From Anoplopoma fimbria (lineage: Eukaryota > Chordata > Actinopteri > Perciformes > Anoplopomatidae), in the NCBI RefSeq assembly GCF_027596085.1, contig NC_072450.1, positions 5,680,736 to 5,744,735 on the forward strand: 64,000 bases of DNA, given 5' to 3'. The notes under the pieces were generated by a model. The model worked only from the letters and a program-made list of their open reading frames with translations. It had not been told where the DNA came from and did no database searches. Numbering within the stretch: the stretch's first letter is position 1; each line of letters opens with the position of its first letter. The position numbers were made by a program, and so were the translations under genes. Below are positions 1 to 11,684 of the stretch, piece by piece.

Positions 1-1258
1 GATGGTTGCTCCCTACACATGTAAATGATATACTTTGAGTGGCCACCCCGGCACATCCTTGTATTCATGCAAAGCTGAATAGTTTCCCCAGGGGAAGGAG
101 GGGTTAAGGACAGCAAATGGGGATGGGCATAGGGGGAAGGGAGGGCTGGAAGCTTTACAGAGGGAGGTTGTTGGGTGAAAGGGGACCTTGCTCTGGGCAA
201 GGATTGGGTGAAAAGCCGTCTGCATCTTGGGTTTATTTCTCCCCACAACCCCTCACTACTCTTAACCCCCCCCTCCTCGACCTCATTCCTTTTCATTCCC
301 CATTCCTGCTTTTCAATAAAAGGGGTTTCAGGGAGGGTGGGCTGTCACATATTTGTGTGAAACAGAGAGGAACACAACACTGGTGGCAGCTATCAGACAC
401 CTGATCAGACCTCTCAACCCTGGTTGCGGCTGATACAAATCGCCTTTGATTGCATCCCTGTTGGTTCTGCCCATCCTGTGTTTAGACTTTGATTCACCCA
501 AGCTTACAGATAACCCGACAGCCAATCCAGTCAAGGGTGGAAATCAGCTATCTTGGGCCAGGATTGTGCCTTTGTTTTTTAGATAAAAAAAAGAGTTTAG
601 ATGATTTTGCTGTTAAAAAAGCTATCCTTGATTGAGGTTCAGATTTATGCCTTTTCTTCATGCGCACTAAGCTGTGTTGATGCTGCAGTCGAAGCTGACA
701 GTAAATTGAAAAGCTCACAATGGCAGAAATGACTAATGCAAGTTAGATTTCTTTATTCCAGTCACTTCAGGGGGGAGATTTGAGAGTGGCTTGAAAAAAA
801 AAAGTGAAAATTACTTTTTTAAGACTACCACAAGATCAGTGAAAAATGAATCATTTCACACCATTTTAAATGTAGGATAACAACCGCTTAACCAAATTTA
901 CACCTTTCATTTGGAACCCTCTATCAAACAAGCATATTAAGTGTTATGTGGACAAGTTGTCCAACTGTGTTAACATCCATGAACTTGTGAAGGAATTTCT
1001 GGTGACATATCTGGGTCAGGTAGTGACCAGCACAAAACACTCTTAACTTGCTAGTAGCAGCAATGGATTTCCATTGAAGGAAAGAAAACACCCAATTTAG
1101 CAAGATTTGTATGAATATCCTGAAAAACAGTTTTTCAACTTCAGGTATTAGCATTTAGTCCACATTGTTCAAGGACATGAGCTTCTAACATCAGTTAAAA
1201 GTTATAAATGAAGATATAAAGGCAGGACAACCACCCCTCTCTGAATTTGAACTATTAG

Positions 1259-1292
1259 TCTTTAAGTGACACTCTAGACTGTCACTTAAAGA
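1259..1292. repeat. Perfect 13-bp inverted repeat (hairpin)
   Basis: The left arm TCTTTAAGTGACA (1259-1271) and the right arm TGTCACTTAAAGA (1280-1292) are exact reverse complements with an 8-base spacer that contains CTCTAGA. No T-run or gene end lies next to it. It could be a relic of a small inverted-repeat element. Confidence 0.8.
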
Positions 1293-2576
1293 ATTAGACT
1301 GAACACTTTAAAGCCATTCTGGGCTCGTTCATCCATCCAAGGAGACGCGTGACAAGGACACAACCAATTAGTGTCATTGCTGCTGAGAAAAAATATAAAA
1401 AAGGAGTTTGTAAATAACTTAACTTGTTCAACCTCACAAGAGACATTACGCACGCACTCAAGGATTGATATACAATCACATAGCAGGACTCATCGTCCTT
1501 AAGGTTTCATGTATTTTTTTTTATTAAAACAGTCCAATTTAATTACACTTAACAAGATTCTCACTAACTGAGTTGGCCCCCATTATGTTTCCTGCCACAT
1601 TTGGGTCATAGAACCACAATTTTGAGGTAAGATTCACCCCAAAATGTAGATTATTGTTCCTCAATGACATGTTAAATGAGTTCAGAGATCTGAGAATAGT
1701 TGGTCATGGGTTGTTGGTGCTTGAGCATGGATGCGAAAAAAATGCTACTTCATTCAGTGAAGTGATTGTTGCGACCCCCCAGAGAGGCTCTTTGCCAAAG
1801 AGGTCCAACATAATCAAGGAGTAGCAGAAAATGGCGTTCAATTTATTGATATAATAAATAAATAGCAACCAAACAAAACAACCAAACCAACAGAAGACTG
1901 AGGGGGCCGGCCTTAATGAACAGATGGAAAACACATAGACTAACCAACAATGGGTTGTAGGATCTGGGCTCTCCCGTCTAACCTGGACCAACATTTACCT
2001 AAACATTATTATCAGACCAATCATCAAAAACTTAATGAACTAATAGAAATTTAAATATCTGAACCATGTCCTAACACAAACTAGTGCTGCTACCGAGGGT
2101 GGCAGGTGGAATGAGAAATTGAGCTGGGTTTCCTGCACCCTCTTTATTGGTTGTCCCTCAATCAGGCCTGATGAGATACACCTGCGATAGATTGAGATGT
2201 CATGAATCAAAAGCAGATGGACTCATGGATTTTCATCAACTGACAGCACTGTGCCATGTTTATTATGACTGATGTCAATAAGACGAGACTGTTGAAAAAT
2301 ATAGAGATATTTATTCAAATTAAAAAAGGAATTGGGTGATAAAAACTTTGACATGTGACCTTAACTTGCAACTTGCAACCCTGCAAAAAATCAACTGAGG
2401 CCATTCTGTAATGCAAAACTATGTAAACTGTTTAATGTTGAACAGCAGCATGTGTTTTCATCATTCCCCCCTTTCCTGAGGAACCCAGCGAGAATATTCA
2501 AACATTCAGGTTTTTGGCATTGATTACCATGGCAACAAAGAAAAATGTGGGTCAGCTCTGACAATAGCATGAGATG

Positions 2577-2617
2577 ATCCTACTGACAATTGTTTTCATC
2601 CTACTGACAATTGGTTT
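2577..2617. repeat. Two-unit 21-bp tandem repeat
   Basis: The core ATCCTACTGACAATTG occurs at 2577 and again at 2598. Only two units are present, so this is a minor slippage duplication. Confidence 0.8.
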
Positions 2618-3867
2618 AGAAAAAAAAAGAAAAGAACGGGCCTTCATCATGAGCTGGAACAGGATGAAGGATAAAATATACAAATTCTTTATAGGGCTTT
2701 TATCTGGGCTGTAAGATAAAATAATGCCTTATGTGAACACTTGGGAGCAAAGTATGCATAATAAATGACCTATCCTGCAAATGTGCAGTGCTTTTACTTA
2801 TACTTTCTGTAAAATACAAAGTCTCCATATACAGTATATAGCGGCTGAAATTATTGCTGACATAAATAAATATATACTATACCTACACTTTATCAAGAAA
2901 ATAACAAAACCATAATGATATGTCATAGTGCCCTTACCATACTATTTTTTTCATAAGCCCTTTTTGCTTGAATGGCCAGTCAAATTAGAGACATGCAGTT
3001 TACTACACAGACTATTTGGAGGAAAATATATTGCTATTTATCCATAAATTGAAAGAATGTTCATTTTATATAACTGCCATCCCAGCTTTCATGCATTCTA
3101 TTTCATGTTCCAAATGAGTTGCTTTGCCTGTTTTTGTTTCATTTACAGAGAGTCAGTGCCAGATAAAAAAAACCAAAAAACTGCTGATTTAAAGCATCTC
3201 TCATAGAACGTCACGATAATGCACATTTGCGACTCGCAAACAGGCTTTCAGGGACCCGGATTTCAGTCCGCTGCATTAGACAGGTCAATAAGAACAGGGC
3301 CCTTTAATTTCTCTTATCTCCATAATTACACATAATCTCCTAGTCTGTCAGTACATACGATAAAAAAATAACAGGGTTTGATGGGTATCCTGCAGGGACA
3401 AAATGATTTAACTGGAAGGCTTTTCGTTCCATTTCAGTTCTGTTAGATAAGGGACGCTTCTCTAATCTAGCATTTAGGATGTCTGTCACACATAAATGAG
3501 TTATCCCACAAGCACATTACATGCCAGTCAGAGGAGCAGAACCATTCATGGAGGTACAGTGGGTCCATGACAGAGTGGATAAGTTGCCCTTGCAAGTCAC
3601 AGTGAGAAAAATTCAGGCACTCTAAAATGATTCTAGAAAAATGTATATATGTTTAATTCTCTGAATGAGGATCACAACCTTTCGGTAACACAATTGGGGA
3701 TTGTTGAAGTATCTTTGAACCAGCCCAAACTGCTCCTGAAGGGGTGTGCAAGCTAACAGTTATGATAATGAATTATATAATTATCTATTGGGAACTTATT
3801 TTACAGTTAAAGGACTTTTCAAGTAATAGTTGAGAACGTGAATGAATGAGGGTGATCTCCTCCAACG

Positions 3868-4014
3868 AATCGCCACCTTATCGTGGTGGAGGGGTTTGTG
3901 TGCCCCAGTGATCCTGAGAGCTGTGTTGTCGGGGGCAATAGCTCCTGGTAGGGTCTCCCAAGGCAAAGTGGTCTCGGGGGAGGGGTCAGACTAAGAGCGA
4001 TTCACAAAACCTCA
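3868..4014 (+). promoter_or_regulatory. Rex3 5' leader with two strong hairpins
   Basis: The leader opens with CCACC (3873-3877) pairing with GGTGG (3885-3889). GGGG (3891-3894) pairing with CCCC (3903-3906) follows immediately. RTE-clade elements generally carry an internal promoter, and some carry a self-cleaving ribozyme at the 5' end; whether this leader does either is inference. The leader ends at the ATG at 4015. Confidence 0.5.
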
Positions 4015-5439
4015 ATGAATCGGACGATGCAAGGTTGTGGCACCTCGCCCGGAAAAGGGAAACCGGGGCACCCTCCTGGAGCCAGACCTGGGAGGGGAGC
4101 TCGCCGGCGAGCGTCTGGTGGCCGGGCCTTGGCACATGGGCATTACAGACTAGCTCTAGGGACGTGGAATGTCACCTCTCTGGCGGGGAAGGAACCGGAG
4201 TTAGTGCGGGAGTTGGAGCGGTACCAATTAGATATAGTTGGGCTCACCTCCACGCATGGCACTGGTTCTGGAACCAAACTCCTGGAGAGGGGCTGGACTT
4301 TTTCCTTTTCCGGAGTTGCCCAGGGTGAGAGGCGCCGGGCGGGGTGTGGGGATACTCACAAGCCCCGGCTGAGCGCCGCTGTTCTGGAGTTCTCCCCGGA
4401 GAACGAGAGGGTCGCCTCCCTGCCACTGGGAATCGCAGGGGGGAAGTCTCTGACTGTCATTTGTGCCTCTGCACCAAACGGCAGTTCGGAGTACGCGGCC
4501 TTCTTGGAGTCCTTGGGTGGTGTTCTGGAAAGGGCGCCGACTGGGGACTCCATAGTTCTTCTGGGAGACTTCAACGCTCACGTGGGTAACGACGGAGAAA
4601 CCTGGAGGGGTGTGATTGGGAGGAACGGCCTGCCCGATCTGAACCCGAGTGGTGCTTTGTTGTTGGACTTCTGTGCTAGTCATGGACTGTCCATAACAAA
4701 CACCATGTTTGAGCATAGGGAGGTTCATAAGTGTACTTGGTACCAGAACACCCTAGGCCAAAGGTCTATGATCGACTTTGTAGTTGTGTCATCAGACCTG
4801 CGGCTGTATGTCTTGGACACTCGGGTGAAGAGAGGAGCAGAGCTGTCAACTGATCACCACCTGGTGGTGAGTTGGATCAGGTGGCGGGGGAGGCTGCCGG
4901 ACAGACCCAGTAAACCCAAACGTGTAGTGAGGGTGAACTGGGAACGTCTGGCTGAGGATCCTATCTGCAAGGTCTTCAACTCCCACCTCTGGAATAATTT
5001 CTCGTACATCCCGGGGGAGGCTGGGGACATGGAATCCGAGTGGGCCATGTTCAAATCCTCCATTGTGGAAGCTGCTGCTAGAAGTTGTGGCCGGAAGGCG
5101 ATCGGTGCCTGTCGTGGCGGCAATCCGAGAACCCGCTGGTGGAAGGAGGCCGTCAAGCTGAAGAAGGAGGCCTTTCGGGCTTGGCTGGCCCAGGGGACTC
5201 CTGAATCAGCAGGCAGGTACCGGTTGGCCAGAAGGGCTGCAGCTGCGGCAGTTGCTGAGGCAAAAACCCAGGTGTGGGAGGAGTTCGGCGAGGCCTCAGG
5301 GAAGTTCTGGCAAACCGTGAGACGACTCAGAAAGGGGAAGCAGGGCTTCTCTCAGGCTGTGCTCAGCAGGGGGGAGAACTGCAGACCCGGACTGGGGATA
5401 TTGTCAAGCGGTGGAAAGAACACTTTGAGGAACTCCTGA
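4015..5439 (+). pseudogene. Rex3 APE endonuclease region, frameshifted
   Basis: This reading frame encodes the N-terminal endonuclease, which in LINEs nicks target DNA to start reverse transcription. After a basic, Gly/Arg-rich first 45 residues come LGTWN (48-52), [11 protein letters not shown] (181-191), SMIDFVV (251-257) and STDHH (278-282). These are landmark motifs of the exonuclease-endonuclease-phosphatase fold, including its Asp-Asn and terminal Asp-His pair. The position where the fold usually has Glu reads GLTSTH (77-82). I think this is usual for Rex3 but cannot verify it. The residues after about 452 are out of frame: a G missing from the run at 5369-5374 diverts translation to a stop at 5437-5439, while the true continuation lies in another frame. 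Relic, not a host gene. Confidence 0.85.
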
Positions 5440-6215
5440 ACCCGACCAACACGTCCTCTGTGGAAGAGGCAGAGTCTGAAGACTCTGGGGAAGACTCGTC
5501 CATATGCCTGGCGGAGGTCGTTGAGGTAGTTAAAAAGCTCTTCAGTGGCAAAGCGCCAGGAGTGGATGAGATTCGACCAGAGGTGCTAAAGGCTCTGGAC
5601 ATTGTTCGGCTGTCTTGGTTGACACATCTCTTCACTGTCGCATGGAAGTCGGGTACAGTGCCTGTGGAGTGGCAAACCGGGGTGGTGGTTCCCATTTTCA
5701 AAAAGGGGGACCGGAGAGTGTGCTCCAATTATAGGGGCATCACACTGCTCAGCCTCCCCGGGAAAGTTTACTTCAGGGTGCTGGAAAGGAGGCTCCGTCC
5801 GATTGTCGAACCTTGGATTCAGGAGGAGCAATGCGGATTCCGTCCTGGCCGTGGAACAGCGGACCAACTCTTTACCCTTGCAGGTCTGTTGGAGGGGGCA
5901 TGGGAGTTTGCTCATCCAGTCTACATGTGTTTTGTGGACTTGGAGAAGGCCTTCGACCGTGTCCCTCGGGGAGTCCTGTGGGGGGTACTGCGGGAATATG
6001 GGGTACCTGGCTCGTTACTACGAGCCATTCGGTCCTTGTATGACCAAAGTGAGAGCTGTGTCCGGATACTCGCCACAAAGTCGAGCTTGTTCCCAGTGCG
6101 TATTGGCCTACACCAGGGCTGCCCATTGTCACCAATCCTGTTTGTGATTTTCATGGACAGGATTTCAAGGCGCAGCTGGGGGGAGGAGAGTTTCCGGTTT
6201 GGGGACCTCAGAATC
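5371..6215 (+). pseudogene. Rex3 reverse transcriptase, motif C missing
   Basis: This is the continuation of the Rex3 polyprotein, one frame off the endonuclease; the open frame itself spans 5274-6278. Visible RT landmarks in order are SGKAPGVDEIRPEVLKALD, SNYRGITLLS, QCGFRPGRGTADQLF, the motif A region FVDLEKAFDRVPRG with the first catalytic Asp, and the motif B region GLHQGCPLSPILFV. After FRFGDLRI (about 6213) the sequence jumps straight to the C-terminal region in a different frame. The FADD-type box (motif C) and roughly a hundred codons are absent compared with intact Rex3 as I know it. No active polymerase can be made. Confidence 0.85.
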
Positions 6216-6573
6216 ACAGTCAGCAGTGATGCGGGCGTTGTACCGGACCGTTTTGGTGAAGAAGGAGCTGAGCCGTAAGGCAAAGCTCTCGATTTACCAG
6301 TCCATCTACGTTCCAACCCTCACCTATGGTCATGAGCTTTGGGTAGTGACCGAAAGAATGAGATCGCGAATACAAGCGGCCGAAATGAGCTTCCTTTGTA
6401 GGGTGGCTGGGCTCGGCCTTAGAGATAGGGTGAGGAGCTCAGACATCCGGAGGGAGCTCGGAGTAGAGCCGCTGCTCCTTCGCGTCGAAAGGGGCCAGCT
6501 GAGGTGGTTCGGGCATCTGATCAGGATGCCCCCTGGACACCTCCCTTTAGAGGTTTTCCAGGCACGTCCAACT
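6216..6573 (+). pseudogene. Rex3 polyprotein C-terminal region, 3' truncated
   Basis: Back in the original frame this reads SAVMRALYRTVLVKKELS, then LTYGHELWVVTERMRS, SSDIRRELGVEPLLLR and RWFGHLIRMPPGHLP. This is the conserved region after the RT fingers and thumb in Rex3. Similarity ends at about FQARPTG (near 6573), and the open frame runs on into unrelated sequence until 6615. The usual C-terminal Arg/Gly-Arg stretch, 3' UTR and tail are missing. Confidence 0.85.
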
Positions 6574-7195
6574 GGTTTTTATTGGAAGTGGGTTTGTGAT
6601 CTTTATACTACGTAATTACACTCCTGGAGCATTTCCTGTGAGCGTCTAAGCAAATGGGTTTATATTTTAGTCTATTGAAAGCCTAGTGTGTCTAATACAG
6701 GCCCTGATGAGTGCTTTGTGAGTCGGTATCAGATGCAAGGGGGTGTGGGAAAGTGCCGGTATTTGACGCCCTTAGAACGAAAACGGGTTGGTATTCATGT
6801 TTAAATTAAGCCTATGCTGCTGAACAGCAGCCACTAAGGCTATAAGAGGTAATTACAGGTTAATGCTATGTAAAAAAACATTGAATGGCAGTTACACAGC
6901 AATATATATGTAAAGCCTTCCAACATTAGCTAACATGAACTACTGCCATTGCATCAGATCAAGCAAGATCAAGAATTAACAAAACAATGGATTGCAAATT
7001 AGCCTAAATTAGCCATTTGTTTATTCTTTTTTTTTCCTCATGTATTTTAAAAAATGACATGTGGTGGAGCTTTATTTATTTACTTTTCATCACCCAACTA
7101 TCCCAAAATAGTGGATCTTGACGATGCCTTCATTTGGCTACAATCACTGCTGCCATGATCACTGGAAACTCTGACACCACTTATTATGTGCTTAA
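6574..7195. other. Noncoding, nothing recognised
   Basis: AT-rich flank downstream of the Rex3 copy, with no Rex3 3' UTR and no gene. Confidence 0.6.
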
Positions 7196-7771
7196 GTGAC
7201 CATCAACACTCTAAAGATGCTAATAATTTCATTTAACTGCATGTGGCTTTTAGCGCTGATCTTTGTGAATTGGACTGTTTTGGCAATGAGGCTTATTTGC
7301 ATAGAATGGGGCCAATTTTGTGCCAAACTTATGCATATTACCTTATTTAAAAAGGTGCTTTGCAGCACAATTAGGGGTGCACTTAATGTATTGAATTGGG
7401 CAAAGGAGCATTTAATGCTTATTGCTCCATTCTTAACACACAGATGGGTGAGTCTTTGTCAGAATACAAATATTTTCAAGAATTTCAAGTTATTCCCAGA
7501 CATAACTGTTGTGTGTTTATTTTTCTGCCAACATGATGTGCATCACAGAACAACTTTTAATGCTAAATTTGCAAGCTTATTTTGCCCTTTTATATTGATT
7601 GCTGAAATTTCAATGGCACAGAACCATCACATTTGCAGAGACTTACAAAGTTTGGCAACCATACATGCTTCTTTAGCAAAGCAAACACAACAGTCACTCG
7701 ATTCTTTGAATTATTATCTCTGCCACGAGAATCATGAAATCAGTTGTCTCAGTGCATGCATGCGTGACTGA
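7196..7771 (+). other. Long chance reading frame, possible conserved noncoding element
   Basis: A stop-free run of 191 codons in AT-rich DNA; the first ATG is at codon 8 (7217). The translation shows no domain I recognise, mixes hydrophobic and Cys/His-rich stretches without a plausible signal peptide, and has no coding-type codon bias. The nucleotide sequence contains an exact octamer ATTTGCAT at 7295-7302 and an octamer-like ATGCATAT at 7331-7338. That would suit a regulatory element, but this is inference only. I would not annotate a protein. Confidence 0.2.
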
Positions 7772-10700
7772 GCATTACTGTTTCTCTCCATGGCAAGTCT
7801 TGCATACCGCTGCAGCGAACTGCATAATATTTTGGGTGCTCATTTATGTCTGCATGCTCAAGGGCCTCTCGTGGTTGCTGTGATTCATACTTTCTCAAAA
7901 CACCTTTCATTGCCTGTTATACTGCCATTGACTGCCTGCTGACTCCTCACTCACTATTCTAAACCAGCCTGCAGCCGTTAGGGGCCTCAAGTGATAACAC
8001 AGCTGAGTGCATCACCACCTCTCAGACGCTGCTCTGCACCCAGAGAGAAGGTGGAGGAAAACAGTTTGCTTACATTTATTGTTTTTGAGGCTGTGTTTGG
8101 CTATCAGCTAACAGCTAACAGAGCTAACAGTACACACACAGCTGAGTACCTCTCAGCCGCTGACTTGGCAGAAATGTGCGTTCTGCTAGTTCACCTTACT
8201 AGTTGCATTGTTAATGCAGTATCAGTTAAGAGTATGTCATGGTGGGTAAAATGTTGGAATGTGTTTTGGGAATTGTGAGATTTTTATTTCACATTAACCC
8301 ACTGCAGTACTTATTTTAAAGGATTTAGTACTAACCCAGTTTATTGTGTGCTCCAACTACTGTCAGCTAACCACCCAGCCAACAGCTGTAGTGCACCAGC
8401 CAGCCAAGTATCCAGTGTTCAGCCCACCAAATGATTAAGGGCACAGGATAAGGATAAAGATGTGCCAGCCTCATCTGCAGCTCCAGTTAATCTGCTGTTG
8501 GCAGAGCAGTTTGTATTGCATTAACATTATTACAGTGTGTTTCAGCTGGTTACAGGAGGTGGAGGTCTCCGGTACTGGTAAAGGATGCAGAGGGGCTAAT
8601 GGAGACTTAGCTATAGTAATTCCAACTTTAGGAGTGGCTTAAATGATTGGCAGTGTGACACTGTAGAGGATATTTGAATATGTTAACTGAGTTGTAATGA
8701 AAATGTGCAGGATTTCCGACCTCCAAAATGAATATAGTGGCAATTGGCCATGCTTTTGATACAGTCACAGAAACATGTGCACTGATCACTTTGAGTTGTT
8801 TCTGGATTGTCAGCAGGTTTGAATGGATCTTTATTAGTGTATGCCTGGTCTCTACAGTGATGTCTTCTCTCCCTAGTTACACTCTCTAAAGGCCTTTACT
8901 CACAAGGGGCATTGCAAATTAACAACACGAAAATGCAAATGTAATGTCTCTGGCTTCTGTTGTCACGGAAGGAGTGGATCTAGTGCCTTTGTCAAGGTTG
9001 AAATTAGTTATAAAGTTTAGTTCGGCAAAAAAGTCGCTCTTTTGCTCCGTTATATTCAAGTTGTGTGAAAGTATATATGACTAAAACAACAGTTCTAAAA
9101 AATGTTTTAGATTTTGCTAAATTTTACTGCTTAGTTTGGTGGTGCGATGGGTCTCTCATGCCAGATGTCCTGTTGATTGTTCCAGATGTTTCCATAGCTT
9201 GATGCAGTAAATCATGGGAGGCCACGATGATCCCAATATTTGCTTTAATCCCTTCAACTGCAACACCAACGCAAATGTTCTACTGAGATGCTAAATAGTA
9301 AGAGGGCTTGTCATACAACAAATGTTCCAGTGACTGCACTTATTGCACCAATTTTATTCGTTCTTTTCTGTCTGCATTATGGCTGTATCCACATCCTTAA
9401 CCTAAATATTTGAACCCTAGCCCTAAAAACCAAGGCTTAATCCTAAAATATAATGGTTTAACTTTTTTGTAGGTACTAGATTTGATTCAGCCCCCATAAA
9501 GATTATTGCTCGTACACGTACACAAGACGTTATTACATCCTGTGATGCTCTTGTGTTTTCGACTTTGCAGAAATTCATTGAATTGACTATTTTAAAAAAT
9601 GACTGACAACCCCTTATATGATGGAGAGGTGAATAATGGCACCCGGGCTTGCAAAAAAAACCTCAGTTATTAAACATGAAAATCACTGACTGCACTGCCA
9701 CAACAGAAAAAATTAGCTGGACCTCAATGTTCATATTTTAATTACACTTCACACTTTACAAACACAAACAGTCTCAAAAGCATAATTTGTTATGATTACT
9801 GTTATTTGAATAACCACCTGAAATAGATTGAAACTGATTTCCCAATGGGCTCCAGTGACAAACTGGCTTAAGATTAAGATTGTATGCAGTCGAATGTGGT
9901 TCATGTGTTTCCTCATGTGTGCAACCACCGTGTGTATGTTTTAAATGTCATTGTATTATTTTGCCAAGGCCATGATGTTGTTTATCAAAATACCCCATAC
10001 GTACGTATTCATGAGGAGATGGGATATATAGTTTTTATATTTGATTAAGGAGACCTTTGACAAAGCAGCTAGTGCAGCAGAATGACAGCTGAAGCGCTTT
10101 GGGTTTACACACTGCATAAAGCTCATCCTGAGGGACCAACGTCTAGTTGGAATTTCAAACAGTCTGGAGAGCACACAGCTGAACCGTCGCTGCTGGAGAA
10201 TCTGACGAGACGGGAGCCTTTTCAGGTCACTTACATATTCAGTGTAGAGGATGTAGATTGGGCAGTTCTTGTTTGTGTTGAATATCAAACAGGAGCTCAA
10301 AACCTACACTCTTCAACTGAACAGAATAAAGTAGCACGACAACCTCTGGATAACTGGCAATGTGCTATGCTGTGTAAGAAGACGAACATCCTAAGAGCCT
10401 AAAGTACTGGTCTTTCGGAGACGATGGTATTTGCAAATTAGACACTTAAAAAAACAACAAAAAAAACATTTTGAAAAAATCTAAATTGAATTAGCAAGGC
10501 TATGTTTGATAGAATGAAACAAACACTATCAATTAGGCAGCCATTCTTCTGTGGAGGCCATTTGAATCCAAGATCTGAATGAGAAACCTTTGATAAACTA
10601 ATCATGATCCTTTGCACCTTAGAATTAGATGTCATTACATCATCACACGACAAGCTATAAATCTATAGCGTCTCAGTTTTTTTATGTTTAGGCAGTACGC

Positions 10701-11404
10701 TTGGTGAACGCAGGTACAGCAAAAATGCTGATGGCGGACACGGACTGAGAATTCAGAGGTCCGGGAAAAAAAAATGGTGTGAAAAAAATGGTGTGCTTAC
10801 AAAGTTGAGTTGTGCACAGAAATGGAGTGTTGATTGTGCTCTACTCACAGAGAGCTGGAAGGTGGGCACTTAAAGCTCACATGCCCTTGCTCGACTTGCT
10901 TTCTGTTCTCCCTCAACACTTGAGAAGAGAAGATGAGAATGATTTAACGGCTTTTTAACAAATCAATACTCTGCTTTCTGCTACGATATCATTGATTGGG
11001 TCGATTCAAATTGGAGAGTAATTTCCACGCCCCATAAAGCCGCGGTCACGGTCGGCCGAGGCTCAGGATCGTACTGTTACTTCTCCACTGGGTAGTTAAT
11101 TAAATTGAGGTAGATGCAAATGCTTTGGATGATTTGGAAGGACGGGGCAGCGGAGGTCTTAACGCCATCAGAGAAAACCCCTATGACCTGGCAAACCTAA
11201 CCTCGTACATAGTTTAGATAGATACCAAACAGTTAATCATTAAGTTTTTGACTCCAAACGGTCTCTGGATATATAAAGGTTGTGTCTCATGTGCCTTTTT
11301 AGAGAGTGTGTTACTATGCCAACTGAGTGCTCAACTTTAATAATTTAAAATGACTTTAATCATTGCAATCATACTGCACAAAATATGGTTTTAAAGTTTG
11401 ATTT
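7772..11404. other. Noncoding, no gene seen
   Basis: AT-rich sequence. Short frames such as those near 7991-8278 and 9956-10402 lack domains and look like chance. A small cluster of GCTAACAG repeats lies at about 8107-8130. Confidence 0.55.
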
Positions 11405-11684
11405 TTAAAGGGGGGCGTATCATGAAAGACTACCAAACCACAAAGTGTGAAATATAAAAACTGAGACAGTTTTATTGTTACGCCATATTTTTCTCGCAAG
11501 CCAGTCAGAGTAGACTGGGTTTCTTTGGGGGAGGGAGACTTAAAGACAGAGTGTGAATACAGGATGTTCAGACAGAGAGATTGAGAAAAATTATGTTTTT
11601 TGAACATTAAAGTATGTAAACAGGTTGAGGTAGAAACCCAAAATCCGAAAGAACCTGAAAATAAGCATCATATGTCCCCTTTAA
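11405..11684. mobile_element. 280-bp miniature inverted-repeat element
   Basis: The left end TTAAAGGGGGGCGTATCATG and the reverse complement of the right end, TTAAAGGGGACATATGATGC, match at most positions. This gives imperfect terminal inverted repeats of about 20 bp. The layout and the inner phrase GTAGAAACCCAAAA agree with a repeat I recall from many percomorph genomes. It carries no coding capacity. A partial relative occurs at 53660-53775. Confidence 0.7.

Larger units (their letters stand above)
1..3867. other. Noncoding, no gene seen
   Basis: AT-rich sequence with only short chance reading frames, none with a recognisable domain. It holds a perfect 13-bp inverted repeat at 1259-1292 and a two-unit 21-bp direct repeat at 2577-2617. 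I see no RNA gene or exon here. Confidence 0.6.
3868..6573 (+). mobile_element. Rex3-type (RTE clade) non-LTR retrotransposon, defective
   Basis: A single-polyprotein LINE with an APE-type endonuclease followed by a reverse transcriptase. The RT region contains stretches close to the sequences commonly used to detect fish Rex3: a TGGCARACnGGGGTGGTGGT-like stretch near 5671, and CAGGGCTGCCC near 6116. This places it in Rex3 of the RTE clade. The 5' end appears complete and starts with the hairpin-rich leader at 3868. The copy is dead: a one-base loss in a G-run near 5369-5374 shifts the frame, a deletion at about 6215 removes the RT catalytic motif, and Rex3-like sequence stops near 6573 with no 3' tail. 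I saw no convincing target-site duplication. Confidence 0.9.

Noticed and set aside
4228..6316. Antisense frames over the Rex3 copy
   Set aside because: Shadows of the sense endonuclease and RT frames.
3845..6602. GTGATCT before the Rex3 5' end (near 3852) and TGTGATCT after its 3' break (near 6595) as a target-site duplication
   Set aside because: Only seven bases, offset from both element edges by about 16 and 22 bases; likely chance.
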